The notes: generated by a model not told the origin, from the letters alone. A DNA stretch of 64,000 nt from Deefgea piscis (GCF_013284055.1 NZ_CP054143.1:372001-436000); one strand, 5' to 3'; numbered from the stretch's first letter, positions 30,594-40,736 are shown. A program made the numbers and translations.

Positions 30594-31502
30594 ATGTACG
30601 ATATCGCCCGTGAACATTTACGCACCGTGCGTGATCTGCACCGCTTTGCCGTCAGCCGTTTTAATACCGCTGAGTTATTTTATGGTCACGGCACCACTGA
30701 AGCGTGGGACGAAGCAGCTTATTTGATTTTAGCCACGCTCAAATTACCGGTTGACCGTCTCGAGCCGGTGTTTGACGCGCATTTATTGCCAGAAGAAATC
30801 GCGCAAGTGCTCGATGTGATTCAAGAACGCGTGGTTACGCGTAAGCCCGCAGCGTATTTAACCAAAGAAGCGTATTTGGGCGAGTTTAAATTTTATGTTG
30901 ATGAACGCGTGATTGTGCCGCGCTCATTTATCGCCGAGATTTTATTTAACGATGGCTTAGAGCCCTATGTCGAGCACCCAGAATTAGTTCACCGCGCGCT
31001 TGATTTGTGCACCGGCTCGGCTTGCTTGGCGATCTTAATGGCGCACGCCTTCCCTGATGCGGCCATTGATGCGATTGATCTCTCGCCTGATGCGCTCGAT
31101 GTCGCTGAAATCAACGTCCTTGAATACGGCTTGGGTGATCGGGTTGATTTGCTCGACTCAAATTTATTCGAAGCGATCCCAGATGAACGCTACGACTTGA
31201 TTATCTCCAATCCACCGTATGTCGACGCGCATAGCGTGGCCGAATTGCCACCAGAATATCTGCACGAGCCAGAAATGGCCTTAGGTAGCGGTGAAGATGG
31301 CCTCGATATCACTCGCGAAATCTTAGCTCAAGCGACCAAGCACTTAAATCCACGCGGTGTATTAGTTGTTGAAATCGGTCATAACCGCGACGAGCTCGAA
31401 GCGCAATTCCCAACGCTGCCATTTGTATGGTTAAGCACCGAATCCGGTGACGGCTTTGTCTTCTTGCTCACGCGGGAAATGTTAGTTGAAGCAGGCTTGT
31501 AA
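30594..31502 (+). CDS. prmB: 50S ribosomal protein L3 glutamine methyltransferase
   Basis: 302 residues, starting MYDIAREHLRTVRDLHRFAVSRF, with FYGHGTTEAWDEA, the SAM loop LDLCTGSACLAILMA and catalytic NPPY (ISNPPYVDAHS). SRF...YGHGT and FYVDERVIVPRS mark the PrmB rather than PrmC branch. It methylates Gln150-type residues of ribosomal protein L3. TTGGAG lies eight bases before this ATG. A longer reading frame extends into the MITE-like element, whose end contains an ATG in frame, but that is likely chance. Confidence 0.94.
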   Translation: MYDIAREHLRTVRDLHRFAVSRFNTAELFYGHGTTEAWDEAAYLILATLKLPVDRLEPVFDAHLLPEEIAQVLDVIQERVVTRKPAAYLTKEAYLGEFKFYVDERVIVPRSFIAEILFNDGLEPYVEHPELVHRALDLCTGSACLAILMAHAFPDAAIDAIDLSPDALDVAEINVLEYGLGDRVDLLDSNLFEAIPDERYDLIISNPPYVDAHSVAELPPEYLHEPEMALGSGEDGLDITREILAQATKHLNPRGVLVVEIGHNRDELEAQFPTLPFVWLSTESGDGFVFLLTREMLVEAGL

Positions 31503-31509
31503 TCAATAA

Positions 31510-31558
31510 GGGTATATCAATCTAGGTCATTATTTATAAAACTTAGGTCGATATACCC
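31510..31558. repeat. 49-bp GGGTAT...ATACCC element, copy 4
   Basis: Begins seven bases after the prmB stop. Nine outer pairs (GGGTATATC/GATATACCC) and an inner CTAGG/CTTAG-type arm make a strong hairpin. It is closely similar to copy 5 about 95 bases downstream. Confidence 0.85.
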
Positions 31559-31579
31559 ATTAATTAAAGGCAATGTACG

Positions 31580-31631
31580 GATTTGGTGTTGATGCTTTGC
31601 CGCAGGCACTTAAAACCATCAATACCCAATC
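31580..31631. repeat. Short form of the GATTTGGTGTTGATG inverted-repeat element
   Basis: Ends GATTTGGTGTTGATG and CATCAATACCCAATC pair with few mismatches around TTTGCCGCAGGCACTTAAAA, itself holding a TGCC-GCA-GGCA hairpin. It lies exactly between 49-bp copies 4 and 5, in the gap between two convergent genes. Confidence 0.65.
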
Positions 31632-31652
31632 TGATCAACAAGTAATCAAACT

Positions 31653-31701
31653 GGGTAGATCGATCTAGGAAATTTTTTATAAAACCTAGATCGACACACC
31701 C
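31653..31701. repeat. 49-bp GGGTAG...ACACCC element, copy 5
   Basis: GATCTAGG and CCTAGATC form perfect inner arms; outer GGGT/ACCC pairs with a few mismatches between. It ends 11 bases from the stop of the minus-strand diguanylate cyclase gene. Confidence 0.82.
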
Positions 31702-31712
31702 ATCAATCAATC

Positions 31713-33014
31713 TCACCCGACTTCAACACGATTACGCCCTGCTGCTTTTGCTCGATATAAAGCCGCATCCGCACGCTCAATCAAAGCACTAAATGCTTCG
31801 CCCTCATTGCGCGTTGCGACACCGCAAGAGCACGTCAGTTGAATGCCATTGGGCCACGCCACTTGCGCAATACTTTGCCTTAATTTATCCGCCAACCGTG
31901 CAGCCGCATCGAGTGGTGTACGTGGGCAAACGATTAAAAATTCTTCGCCACCCCAGCGCACCAATGCGTCGCTTTGCCGAATTTCTTGACGCAGCACTTG
32001 CGTAAATTGCTGCAATACGGCGTCACCCATCGCATGGCCAAAATCATCATTGATGCGTTTAAAGAAATCTAAATCGGCAAATAACAAGCTCATTCCCGCT
32101 TCATTTGGGCTGTCGCCCTGCCATTGCTGCAATAGAAAATCGCGCAAGCCTTCGCGATTGAGTGCGCCTGTCAGCGAATCAAAACGAACTTGATAACTCA
32201 AGGTTTCAGCTTGGATTTCTAATGCACGATTAATGTTTTTTAATTCAGTCATTTGCAAACGTTTGGCATGAATTTGCTGACGATAAATAACCAACTCCAA
32301 AAACAACCATGCCATGCCAAACACCAGCCAAACGATCACAATACCGGCCAATAGCTGGGTTAAATTCAGCCATTTACCGCGAAACTCAATCGCCTTGATC
32401 GCAATTTTATACTCCCCTGTCACCACGGCATTGGGGGTAATAATCTCCAGATGCGAGACATTATTTAATTTCATATCGCTATGCACAAAAGGGATTTTTT
32501 GATCCACCAACCACCATGACGCCACACGGAAATAGCGCAATGGAATGGTTAATTGCCCATTTTCCGGTACATCGACTTCAACCTCATTCACCTTGAGCGA
32601 CAATGGCTCGCTTAAAGTAGAAAATTCAGGCTCGTAATTACGTAAATAAATCCTGATTTTTCGCCCTTTGGGCGAGCTCAGCCCTAAATCAAGATGCATT
32701 TCATCCAGCCCAGATAAATCTATGCCATCTGGCGCAATCGCAATCCGCACGCTGGCCTCACAAAACGGCCAAGCATAGGCTTGAGCATCAAGCGCACAAG
32801 AGAGCAGCATTGCGTCGCCCTGCCGTGTCACGCTAGACACCGTTTTACCGCCAAGCGGACGGTCATCAATCGGGAAAAAAATCCCCGCATCGTTCTCGGC
32901 ATCAAAGCGAATAACGCGCGTCATCCCCCAATGTTGCCACATAAGCAACACCACGCTCAGCAACATTAAAGCCACCATAATGCGGCGTAAAAGACGAACT
33001 AGCCGTTGCGGCAT
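31713..33014 (-). CDS. Membrane-anchored diguanylate cyclase
   Basis: 433 residues: an N-terminal membrane helix (IMVALMLLSVVLLMWQH), a periplasmic domain of about 190 residues, a second helix (LAGIVIVWLVFGMAWLFLELVIY), a short coiled linker, then a GGDEF domain. The active site is VRWGGEEFLIVCPR (GGEEF). An inhibitory I-site RQSD lies five residues upstream, so product feedback is expected. It should make cyclic di-GMP in response to an extracytoplasmic cue. GAGGAGGTAAT makes the chosen ATG clear; upstream codons in the same frame are unsupported. The N-terminal sensor domain was not recognised. Confidence 0.88.
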   Translation of the reverse strand: MPQRLVRLLRRIMVALMLLSVVLLMWQHWGMTRVIRFDAENDAGIFFPIDDRPLGGKTVSSVTRQGDAMLLSCALDAQAYAWPFCEASVRIAIAPDGIDLSGLDEMHLDLGLSSPKGRKIRIYLRNYEPEFSTLSEPLSLKVNEVEVDVPENGQLTIPLRYFRVASWWLVDQKIPFVHSDMKLNNVSHLEIITPNAVVTGEYKIAIKAIEFRGKWLNLTQLLAGIVIVWLVFGMAWLFLELVIYRQQIHAKRLQMTELKNINRALEIQAETLSYQVRFDSLTGALNREGLRDFLLQQWQGDSPNEAGMSLLFADLDFFKRINDDFGHAMGDAVLQQFTQVLRQEIRQSDALVRWGGEEFLIVCPRTPLDAAARLADKLRQSIAQVAWPNGIQLTCSCGVATRNEGEAFSALIERADAALYRAKAAGRNRVEVG

Positions 33015-33169
33015 ATTACCTCCTCGAAGTCTTTTGGACTTTTTATAAGCGATTTGCTTTATGAGCATTTCCTAATAATGTAAATGTTACGCAACTCAGC
33101 CAAAGCAGCCCAGCACTCAGGGGGTAAAAACCATCTATTACGAGAGAAAAGAGTACAATTCACGCCCAT

Positions 33170-34960
33170 ATGCCTAATACTCCGCTGCACATTCTTGAAC
33201 ACACCTTTGGTTATCACGCTTTTCGTGGCCAACAGGGTGAAGTCGTCGACCATATTTGCGCCGGTGGTGATGCGCTCGTCCTCATGCCCACGGGGGGCGG
33301 TAAATCGCTGTGCTATCAAATCCCCGCCTTAGTACGAGACGGTTGCGCGGTGGTGGTCTCGCCGCTGATTGCGCTGATGCAAGACCAAGTCGATGCGCTC
33401 AAAGAATTGGGCGTGGCGGCGGCTTTTTTAAACTCAACACTGGATGCCAATGCGGCACGTGAAGTTGAGCGCGCTTTTGTCGCGGGCGAGCTCAAGCTGC
33501 TGTATGTTGCGCCGGAGCGACTCACGACGATCCGCTTTCAATCTTTGCTGCGCCAAGCGCATATCGCCCTATTTGCGATTGATGAAGCGCATTGCGTTTC
33601 GCAGTGGGGCCATGATTTCCGCCCCGAGTATCTGGCCTTATCGGTGTTGGCCGATGACTTTCCGCAAGTGCCACGCATTGCACTGACGGCTACGGCCGAT
33701 CATGCCACGCGAACCGAGATGGTCATGCGCTTACGCCTTGAAGGCGCGGCGCAATATATTTCCAGCTTTGATCGCCCCAATTTGCGCTATGCCATTGTCG
33801 AGAAAAAAACCGCCCGCGATCAATTGCTGACTTTTTTGCGTCGGGAACACGAGCGAGATTCTGGCATTGTGTATTGTCTATCGCGCAAAAAAGTCGAAGA
33901 CACTGCCGCTTGGCTTCGAGAAAAAGAAATCCGCGCGCTGCCGTATCACGCCGGGCTCGACGCCAGTGTGCGCGCCAAAAATCAACAGATCTTTCTACGT
34001 GAAGAAGGCGTGGTTATGGTGGCTACCATCGCTTTTGGGATGGGGATTAATAAGCCCGATGTGCGCTTTGTCGCGCATTTGGATATGCCTAAAAGCATAG
34101 AAAACTACTACCAAGAAACCGGCCGTGCCGGCCGCGATGGCTTACCCGCCAATACTTGGCTGGCGTATGGCTTAAACGACGTTATTTTGCTAGCGCAAAT
34201 GATAGAGCAAGGCGGTAGCAGCGATGAACAAAAACACATCGAGCGCCGTAAACTCGACGCCATGCTCGGCCTGGTTGAATCCACCGATTGCCGACGGCAA
34301 ACCTTGCTCGCCTATTTTGGCGAAACCATTACCCCATGCGGTAATTGCGATAATTGTTTAAATCCACCTAAATTAGTCGAAATGAGCGCGGCGGCGCAAA
34401 AAGCCCTGTCTTGCGTGTATCGCACTGGCAATCGCTTTGGTGTGGCCCATTTGGTCGATGTATTACGCGGTAAAACCACGCCCAAGGTTAAAGAATTTTT
34501 GCACGATAAACTCAGCACCTTTGGCATTGGCAAAGACGTAGACGAATCGAGCTGGCGCGCTGTGTTTCGCCAACTCATCGTGCGCGGCGCATTACAACTG
34601 GCGCCCGAAGGTCACGGCGGCTTGCAACTGACTGATCTTGCTCGGCCGTATTTAAAAGGCGAAACCGCGCTGTATTTACGCGCCCGCACCGAGAAATTTA
34701 ATTACACCGACAAAGACAGCGACTTTGCCAATCCGCAAGAATTGGCGCTCTGGCAAGCATTGCGCCGACTCAGAAAACAACTCGCCGACGATCAAGACGT
34801 GCCAGCATATGTGGTGTTTGGTGACGCTACGCTCAAAGAAATGATTCGATTACATCCACGCGATCATTACGAGCTATCGCGCATTTCGGGTGTTGGCGAT
34901 CGTAAACTCGACAAATATGGCGATGAATTTTTGGCGGTCTTAAACGCTCCTTATCCATAA
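33170..34960 (+). CDS. recQ: ATP-dependent DNA helicase RecQ
   Basis: 596 residues, a 3'-5' helicase for recombination and repair. Motif 0 and [18 protein letters not shown] and [20 protein letters not shown] box [18 protein letters not shown]; motif [12 protein letters not shown]. The zinc site is intact (STDCRR ... CGNCDNC), followed by a winged-helix domain and a C-terminal HRDC domain ([29 protein letters not shown]). Length matches E. coli RecQ (about 609). No clear ribosome site before the ATG. Confidence 0.95.
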   Translation: MPNTPLHILEHTFGYHAFRGQQGEVVDHICAGGDALVLMPTGGGKSLCYQIPALVRDGCAVVVSPLIALMQDQVDALKELGVAAAFLNSTLDANAAREVERAFVAGELKLLYVAPERLTTIRFQSLLRQAHIALFAIDEAHCVSQWGHDFRPEYLALSVLADDFPQVPRIALTATADHATRTEMVMRLRLEGAAQYISSFDRPNLRYAIVEKKTARDQLLTFLRREHERDSGIVYCLSRKKVEDTAAWLREKEIRALPYHAGLDASVRAKNQQIFLREEGVVMVATIAFGMGINKPDVRFVAHLDMPKSIENYYQETGRAGRDGLPANTWLAYGLNDVILLAQMIEQGGSSDEQKHIERRKLDAMLGLVESTDCRRQTLLAYFGETITPCGNCDNCLNPPKLVEMSAAAQKALSCVYRTGNRFGVAHLVDVLRGKTTPKVKEFLHDKLSTFGIGKDVDESSWRAVFRQLIVRGALQLAPEGHGGLQLTDLARPYLKGETALYLRARTEKFNYTDKDSDFANPQELALWQALRRLRKQLADDQDVPAYVVFGDATLKEMIRLHPRDHYELSRISGVGDRKLDKYGDEFLAVLNAPYP

Positions 34961-35122
34961 GCCAGCCCTGCGGGTTTTATCGCTGTGAGCGGGCATTCTC
35001 TGTACAATGAATCGCATCAAGCAGCGCTGACGCAGTTGGTTTGCTGCACCCGTTTTCTGGCAAAATAAAACGACCATGCCAGCCCTTTTTGCTGGCCCAT
35101 TTAGCATTTTTTGGAGCGCGAT

Positions 35123-35596
35123 ATGTATCAAAAAATTGTGGTTCCCATTGACAATAGCGACACCGCTGCCGCGGCATTTGATCATGCTTTAGCCTTGGCC
35201 CAACTGGCAAAAAGCGAACTAATTTTGCTGCATGTGAGCGATATTTCGCGCGCCACCATTGCCAGCAGCGTGATGCCCGGCCTTGATTTGCCTAGCTATG
35301 ACGAGCAACGCGATCGCGTTGAAGGCGAAATTCAAGCCATGCTCGATCGCCTAAGCCTGCAAGCGCAAAACCAAGGCATTGCGTGTAGCAATCGCCTGAT
35401 TGAGCAACGCGGCGGCAATGCTGCTGATGCGCTACTTAAAGCGGCGGCGCTGGTGCATGCCGATTTGATTGTGATGGGTACGCATGGCTACTCGGGATTT
35501 ATGCATTTAATCTTTGGCAGCATGGCCGAAAGCTTATTACACCGCACGACGATTCCGGTTTTATTGGTGCGTTTAAATGAGGACGATGACGAATAA
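35123..35596 (+). CDS. Universal stress protein, UspA family
   Basis: 157 residues, starting MYQKIVVPIDNSDTAAAAFDHAL and ending with the nucleotide loop GTHGYSGFMHLIFGSMAESLLHRTTIPVLLV. The G-x2-G-x9-GS pattern is complete, so it belongs to the ATP-binding UspFG/MJ0577-type branch. TTGGAGCGCGAT precedes the chosen ATG. Stands alone. Stress role is by family only. Confidence 0.9.
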   Translation: MYQKIVVPIDNSDTAAAAFDHALALAQLAKSELILLHVSDISRATIASSVMPGLDLPSYDEQRDRVEGEIQAMLDRLSLQAQNQGIACSNRLIEQRGGNAADALLKAAALVHADLIVMGTHGYSGFMHLIFGSMAESLLHRTTIPVLLVRLNEDDDE

Positions 35597-35619
35597 ATCG
35601 CAATAATTGCAATGAATTA

Positions 35620-35644
35620 TTAGGGGCTGTTGACGTTTGCTTTC
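35620..35644. repeat. Isolated terminal repeat of the CTAGGGTCTGTTG element
   Basis: TAGGGGCTGTTGACGTTTGC matches the left end of the MITE-like element at 30288 at most positions. No second end is nearby, so it is probably a remnant. Confidence 0.5.
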
Positions 35645-35683
35645 TAAGTAATTAAAAACGATTTTTCGATTTGAAATAAGCAT

Positions 35684-35718
35684 AAAAAAGGCCGGTTCAT
35701 CGTGAACCGGCCTTTTTT
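35684..35718. terminator. Bidirectional terminator between usp and the APH-like gene
   Basis: GGCCGGTTCA-TCG-TGAACCGGCC perfect 10-bp stem flanked by A6 and T6; it serves two convergent genes. Confidence 0.93.
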
Positions 35719-35734
35719 ATTTCAATCCACTCGC

Positions 35735-36649
35735 TCAAACTAAATGCGGAATTTGTGTCATCAAAACGTCGAGTTTATCCACTTTGCGCCATAGCCATTC
35801 TTCATCATCCCAATGCGTTGCTGCGGCATGTTTGATGTCGTCAAATAAACTGAAATACGCCAATCGGGTGCGTAAGCCCGCATCTTGTGGTGATTTGGCG
35901 AGATAGGTTGGCAATAATTTAAAATCCGGCCGCACATCCGACAAGTGAAATAAATCCAATTCTTTATGCGCAAATCGCGCATGACACGGATCGATTACGC
36001 CGCATAAACGGTGGGTTTCCGGATCCACTAAAAAATTAGCCGCATGGCAATCATCGTGAATCAACGTGGGTAAACCGATCGCGGCCGGCGGTAAGGCGTC
36101 AAATTGCTCCGCCAGCGCAATCAGCCTTTCGCGCAAATGCACGCCCAAACGCTGCGCGGCCCAGTTGCTTTTCAGCCAATGAATCCGCTGCTGCAAAAAG
36201 GCTTGATAGCTGCTGGCAAAATCAGCGTACTGATAACCATCTAGACCGCTAAAACCAGTCGGCCGAGTAACTGAATGCCAGCTCAGTAATAAATCAGTGC
36301 ATTCATCGGCAAAGCGATCAATCATCACGGGCGATTCAAGCGCATGACTGGCTGGAATCCCAGAAACATAGGTCATAATCAGTGCTTCACCGATATCACC
36401 CGGGGTATGCAGCGCAATCACCTCTGGAATCTTGATCCCATGGCTATACTGCCGCAAAAAATCCAAGCCGGCGGCTTCTAGCTGCGCCTGCCCCGGCAAA
36501 CGGTAATACTTCAATACGGACCGTACTGACCCTACGGTGACCATATACACATCGGCATAAAAGCCGGTGACTTTTTCAACCTGATGCGGTGTGCCACCCA
36601 GATAAGTTTGGCACAGCCGAACCACGGGTCCTTGATCCAAAATCAGCAT
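35735..36649 (-). CDS. APH-family phosphotransferase (aminoglycoside/choline kinase-like)
   Basis: 304 residues with a protein-kinase-like fold. The catalytic loop is LIHDDCHAANFLVD (HxDxHxxN) and the Mg-binding segment is VIDPCHARFAHKELDL; the N-terminal lobe has VLKYYRLPGQ with a likely ATP-binding Lys. This pattern fits the APH superfamily, which includes choline, fructosamine and antibiotic kinases. Substrate cannot be told and nothing nearby suggests resistance. No strong ribosome site seen. It is convergent with usp. Confidence 0.75.
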   Translation of the reverse strand: MLILDQGPVVRLCQTYLGGTPHQVEKVTGFYADVYMVTVGSVRSVLKYYRLPGQAQLEAAGLDFLRQYSHGIKIPEVIALHTPGDIGEALIMTYVSGIPASHALESPVMIDRFADECTDLLLSWHSVTRPTGFSGLDGYQYADFASSYQAFLQQRIHWLKSNWAAQRLGVHLRERLIALAEQFDALPPAAIGLPTLIHDDCHAANFLVDPETHRLCGVIDPCHARFAHKELDLFHLSDVRPDFKLLPTYLAKSPQDAGLRTRLAYFSLFDDIKHAAATHWDDEEWLWRKVDKLDVLMTQIPHLV

Positions 36650-36738
36650 TACCCCACCTCATTTCAATACCCTATTTCATCACAGCATGCACCACTCAAA
36701 CTTACACGGTTTTGCGTTGGCGCAAACAATGCAGCGGT

Positions 36739-39264
36739 TTAATCTTTAAGTAACATCATCGGTGTGGTTTGCGCAAAAAGGCGCAAGCGTCGCCACACGG
36801 TTAATGCTGCCAAAAGCATGCCCAGTAGTAAGGTATATAACGGCAATAACAGATTAAGCGCCATCGGGATATTCAGTAGTTGCGTGGCCAAACTCCAACC
36901 CAGCACACTGGCGCACACGCCCGCAATCAAGCCGGCCACGGCGCCGAGCAATAGACTTTCCACCCACCACACGGCGGCGAGCCGCTTTGACGTTGCCCCT
37001 AAAGCACGCATAATCGCCGCTTCACGCCGCCGTTCGCTCTCTGTGGTGTCTAAGGCGGCAATCAACACGGTTAAGCCCGCCAACACGCATAAAATCAACA
37101 CCAATCGCAGTACTGAACTGGCTAGGGTAATGACTCTTTGCACTTCATTGAGCACCTGCCCCACATCAATCACGGTGATATTAGGCATGGCACGCACCCA
37201 GTTGGCGATCCATTGCGTTTGATTGGGCGGCAAATAAAAACTACTAATCCAGCTGCCAGTCTGCGCTTGCAGTAAGCTGGCACTGCCCATAACAAAAAAA
37301 TTCACTTGGAACGATTCCCAAGCTACCTGACGTAAATTAGCAACAGGTGCACTAATGGGTATACCGCCAATATCAAAGGTGAGCGTATCGCCGACGGCAA
37401 TACCCAAGGTTTTTGCTAAACCTTCCTCAACTGACCACGCCGGAATATTCGCTTGTAACGGCTGACCAGCCACAATTTTGCCTTGTTCGCGCACCGAGCT
37501 TGGCGCCACGCTTAGATTAAATTCACGCTCGGCCAAACGCTGCGCACGCGCTTCGCTTTAACGCTCAGGCTCTACCGCTTGCTGATTGAGCGCCACCCAA
37601 CGCCCACGGATCATCGGCAATAAAGTCGGCGCAGCTAAACCTTGCTCGGTAAATTGCTGGGCCACGGCGCTGGCTTGTTCAGGCTGAATATTGATCGCAA
37701 AATGGTTTGGCGCATTAGCTGGAATTTGCCGCTGCCAAGCGCTTAATAAATCACTTTGCACCACGGTTAATAGCGCAATCCCCATCAAGCCCAGCGATAA
37801 AGCCCCCAATTGGGCTGCCACCAACACACGTTGGCGCTGCAATTGGCGCAAAGCAATTTTCACCGTTGCGCCTGGCAATATCCGCTGTAAACCACGTAGC
37901 AATAGCAGCCCTAACCCCCCTGCCAAAGCCAGCGCCACGACCACGCCTGCCCCGACCATGAGCGCCAGCTGAATGTCATTGGCAATCCAATACAGTAAGC
38001 CCAGCATCAAACCAGCCGTCACCAGCCATTGCAGACCAACACGGGCACTGGGCTCAATCTCGCGGCGTAATACGCGCAGCGGCGGCGTTTGCGCCAGCGC
38101 CATTAACATCGGCCCAGCACAACCGATCAATAACACCAAACCCAACACACTCGCCAATAACCACGGCAAACTACTGCCTGCGGGCAAAGGCGCGGGTAAA
38201 CTCGACTTTAATAAGGCCACTAAAGCGCTTTGCGACAACCAGCCCAATACGCCGCCCACCAGCGCGGCCATTGCCGCGACTAAAGCCAATTGCACCAATA
38301 AAATCTGCTGCACTTGGCGACGCGTTGCGCCAAAGGTGCGCAGCAAAGCCACCATATCGTAATGGCGTAATGCAAAGCGGCGGGCAGCCAAAATCATCGC
38401 CACCGCCGCCAAACAAGCCGCTAATAACGCGGCTAATTTTAAAAATCGACTGGCTCGATCTAAGGCGTCTTTCAGCTCGGGCCGGGCGTCGCTGACGCTT
38501 TCTAGCTTTTGCCCACGCTCTAATTGGGGCATGGCTTGCAAACGCCACTCAGCCAACGCCGGGGCATCGCCAGCCAGCATTAAGCGGTATTTCACCCGAC
38601 TGCCAAAACCCAATAAACCACTGGCCGCTAAATCGGCGTCATTCATCATCAAGCGTGGTTGTAAACTCGAGAAATCAAATGCCGCATCCGGCTCTTGCCC
38701 CAAGATACCGACCACCCGTAACTGCAGCAAACCCACATCTAATATGGCGCCGACTTCAATACCCAGCATGGACTGTAGACGTTGATCAATCAGCGCCTGC
38801 CCAAGCTGCGGCGCAGTGGTACGCGTGCCATCTTGTAAACGCAAATCGCCACGTAAAGGATATAAATCACTAACGGCCTTCACCGAGGCCAAAGTCAGCG
38901 CTGCCGGCTCGGTTTCGGCCGCAATTGACGATGCGGCGGCATGTTGGTCACCGCTGACAAGCGGCGCGCTGTCCTGCTGATGAACGCCGACCATAGAAGG
39001 AAAGGTAGCGGTCTTGGCCACACGCAAACCCTGAACTTGCGCGGCATTACTCAGTGGCGCGGCAATCTCATGGTCTGAGCGCAACACCAAATCAGCGCCC
39101 AAAGTCTCGTTCGCTTGCCCCAGCAATAAATGCTGCACCCGCTCAGTGATTGATCCCACACTACTTAAAGCGGCGATGGCGATGGTGAGCGCCAATAGCA
39201 AAGTTCGAAACTCGCCAGCGGCTAAACTGCGGCGAAATAAAATCCAATTCATCGACCACTTCAT
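36739..39264 (-). pseudogene. FtsX-like ABC permease (YbbP type) interrupted by an in-frame stop
   Basis: One continuous frame of 842 codons broken by a single TAA (37558-37560). The first 568 codons (MKWSMNWILFRRSLAAGEFRTLLLALTIAI onward) hold the first membrane helix, a periplasmic domain and an FtsX helix bundle. After the stop the frame continues SEARAQRLAEREFNLS and ends with the last FtsX domain (RREAAIMRALGATSKRL). The whole matches the size and order of YbbP-type permeases (about 800-850 aa). No base is lost, so the reading is a nonsense change, a sequencing error, or a split protein restarting at a TTG after the stop. It overlaps the ATPase gene by four bases (ATGA). Confidence 0.8.
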
Positions 39265-39971
39265 GCTGCTAAACCTTCGGCAATGACCACTCGGCCAGCG
39301 GCTAAACGCAGCTGAGATTGGCAGCGCGCGGCCAATGTTTCATCATGCGTCACCAGCACCAGCGTGGTGCCCGCTTCGCGATTGAGCGTAAATAATAAAT
39401 CGGCAATCACCAGCCCCGTGGCCGAATCCAAACTGCCGGTGGGCTCATCGGCAAATAAAATCGCGGGCCCCGGGGCAAAAGCCCGCGCCAGCGCCACACG
39501 CTGCTGCTCGCCACCCGAGAGTTGCCGCGGCGTATGCTGCATACGCTCGCTTAAACCGACTTTAGTCAGCCATTGCTCAGCAACCGAACGCGCATCCGCC
39601 CGATCACTGAGCTCAAGCGGCAACATGACATTTTCTAAGGCGGTTAAATCCGGCAAAAGCTGAAAAGACTGAAACACAAACCCCGCCGTTTTAGCGCGTA
39701 ATAAGGCCCGACCATCTTCACTCAAGCTACTTAAAGCGTTGCCGGCCAAGTAGATTTCCCCTGAACTGGCCACATCTAAACCCGCCAGCAAGCCCAATAA
39801 AGTCGATTTGCCAGAGCCCGAGCTGCCGACAATGGCTAAACTAGCGCCATGAGCGACACTCAAGCTTAAATCGTGCAAAATAGTCAGCGTCGATTTGCCA
39901 CTGGCAACGGTTTTAGTCAATTGCTGTACTTGCAAGATCGCCGATGTATCGACAGGCAAAGGAATCGTCAT
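39261..39971 (-). CDS. ybbA: ABC transporter ATP-binding protein, YbbA-like
   Basis: 236 residues. Walker A GSSGSGKSTL, Q-loop FVFQSFQLLPDLTALENV, signature LSGGEQQRVALARAF, Walker B ILFADEPTGSLD and the H-loop VTHDE are all intact. It is of the LolD/MacB-like class that drives FtsX-type permeases. It partners the permease directly downstream, whose gene is interrupted. Its start codon overlaps that of the divergent esterase gene by two bases. In E. coli the ybbA-ybbP pair is also divergent from tesA. Substrate unknown. Confidence 0.88.
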   Translation of the reverse strand: MTIPLPVDTSAILQVQQLTKTVASGKSTLTILHDLSLSVAHGASLAIVGSSGSGKSTLLGLLAGLDVASSGEIYLAGNALSSLSEDGRALLRAKTAGFVFQSFQLLPDLTALENVMLPLELSDRADARSVAEQWLTKVGLSERMQHTPRQLSGGEQQRVALARAFAPGPAILFADEPTGSLDSATGLVIADLLFTLNREAGTTLVLVTHDETLAARCQSQLRLAAGRVVIAEGLAA

Positions 39972-40677
39972 GAATCTAGTAATCCGTTTGAAATGGTTAA
40001 TCAGTCAAGCATGCGCCATGCTCACAAAGTGCAGTGCCAAATCTTGCAAGGCCAAGCCATACCGCTGGCTACTTGCTGCCTTCTTCATCGCCAGCCCAGG
40101 GGTATTTGCCGCCAAGACGCCAACTATTTTGGTCTTTGGTGATAGTCTTTCTGCCGGATATGGCCTAAAAGCCGAACAAGCTTGGCCACGGTTGCTGCAA
40201 ACCGAATTACAGCGGCGCGGTAAAAGCGTTCAGATTATCAACGCCAGTGTATCAGGAGAAACCACGGCTGGTGGGCTAACGCGCTTTGCTGCGATCCAAA
40301 ATCAATACCCTGCGCAATTACTGATTTTGGCCCTTGGCGCGAACGATGGTTTACGCGGTCTACCCACGCAAACCATGCAAAATAATCTAGCTAAAATCAT
40401 TCGCAGCGCACAAAGCAAGGGCACTGCGGTGCATTTGGTGGGCATGCAAATTCCACCGAATTTTGGCCCACAATATACCAGTGCGTTTACGGCGAGTTAT
40501 CAAAAACTCGCTAAAGAGTTTCAGCTGAGTTTCACGCCTTTTTTATTAGCGCCGATTATTAACAATAATGCGCTATTTCAAGCCGATCAATTACACCCCA
40601 CCGCGCCAGCACAACAGCTGATTATGCAAGGGGTGCTGCAAGATTTACTCAAGCAACAAGCGGCTTTATTTAAATAA
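39970..40677 (+). CDS. tesA: Periplasmic lysophospholipase/arylesterase TesA
   Basis: 235 residues, SGNH/GDSL hydrolase. After an extended N-terminus and signal sequence (WLLAAFFIASPGVFA), the mature part starts with block I ILVFGDSLSAGYG (nucleophile Ser). Block II is SVSGETTAGG, block III is LGANDGLRG and the catalytic pair is DQLHPTAPAQQ (block V). AAAGGAATCGTC before the first ATG supports that start, which gives an unusually long n-region; an ATG 16 codons later is the alternative. It is head-to-head with ybbA, as in E. coli. Confidence 0.9.
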   Translation: MNLVIRLKWLISQACAMLTKCSAKSCKAKPYRWLLAAFFIASPGVFAAKTPTILVFGDSLSAGYGLKAEQAWPRLLQTELQRRGKSVQIINASVSGETTAGGLTRFAAIQNQYPAQLLILALGANDGLRGLPTQTMQNNLAKIIRSAQSKGTAVHLVGMQIPPNFGPQYTSAFTASYQKLAKEFQLSFTPFLLAPIINNNALFQADQLHPTAPAQQLIMQGVLQDLLKQQAALFK

Positions 40678-40688
40678 TTCAAACAAAA

Positions 40689-40712
40689 ACAGCGCTCATG
40701 TGAGCGCTGTTG
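40689..40712. terminator. Hairpin between convergent tesA and dolP
   Basis: AACAGCGCTCA-TG-TGAGCGCTGTT is a perfect 11-bp stem between two gene ends; the following T run is poor (TGATTT), so efficiency is uncertain. Confidence 0.7.
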
Positions 40713-40736
40713 ATTTAAGCAAAACCATCAATCAAT

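Noticed and set aside
31579-31627. GGATTT...ATACCC, 49 bp, as an eleventh family copy
   Set aside because: The left end is not GGTAT and the segment is fully explained as the short form of the other repeat family.
36626-36672. GGGTCC...ATACCC pair resembling the 49-bp family
   Set aside because: It is 47 bp, the left end does not match, and it overlaps a coding start.
39877-39889. IscR-like AAAATAGTCAGC inside ybbA
   Set aside because: It is in coding sequence, lacks the other half of the palindrome and has no nearby promoter.
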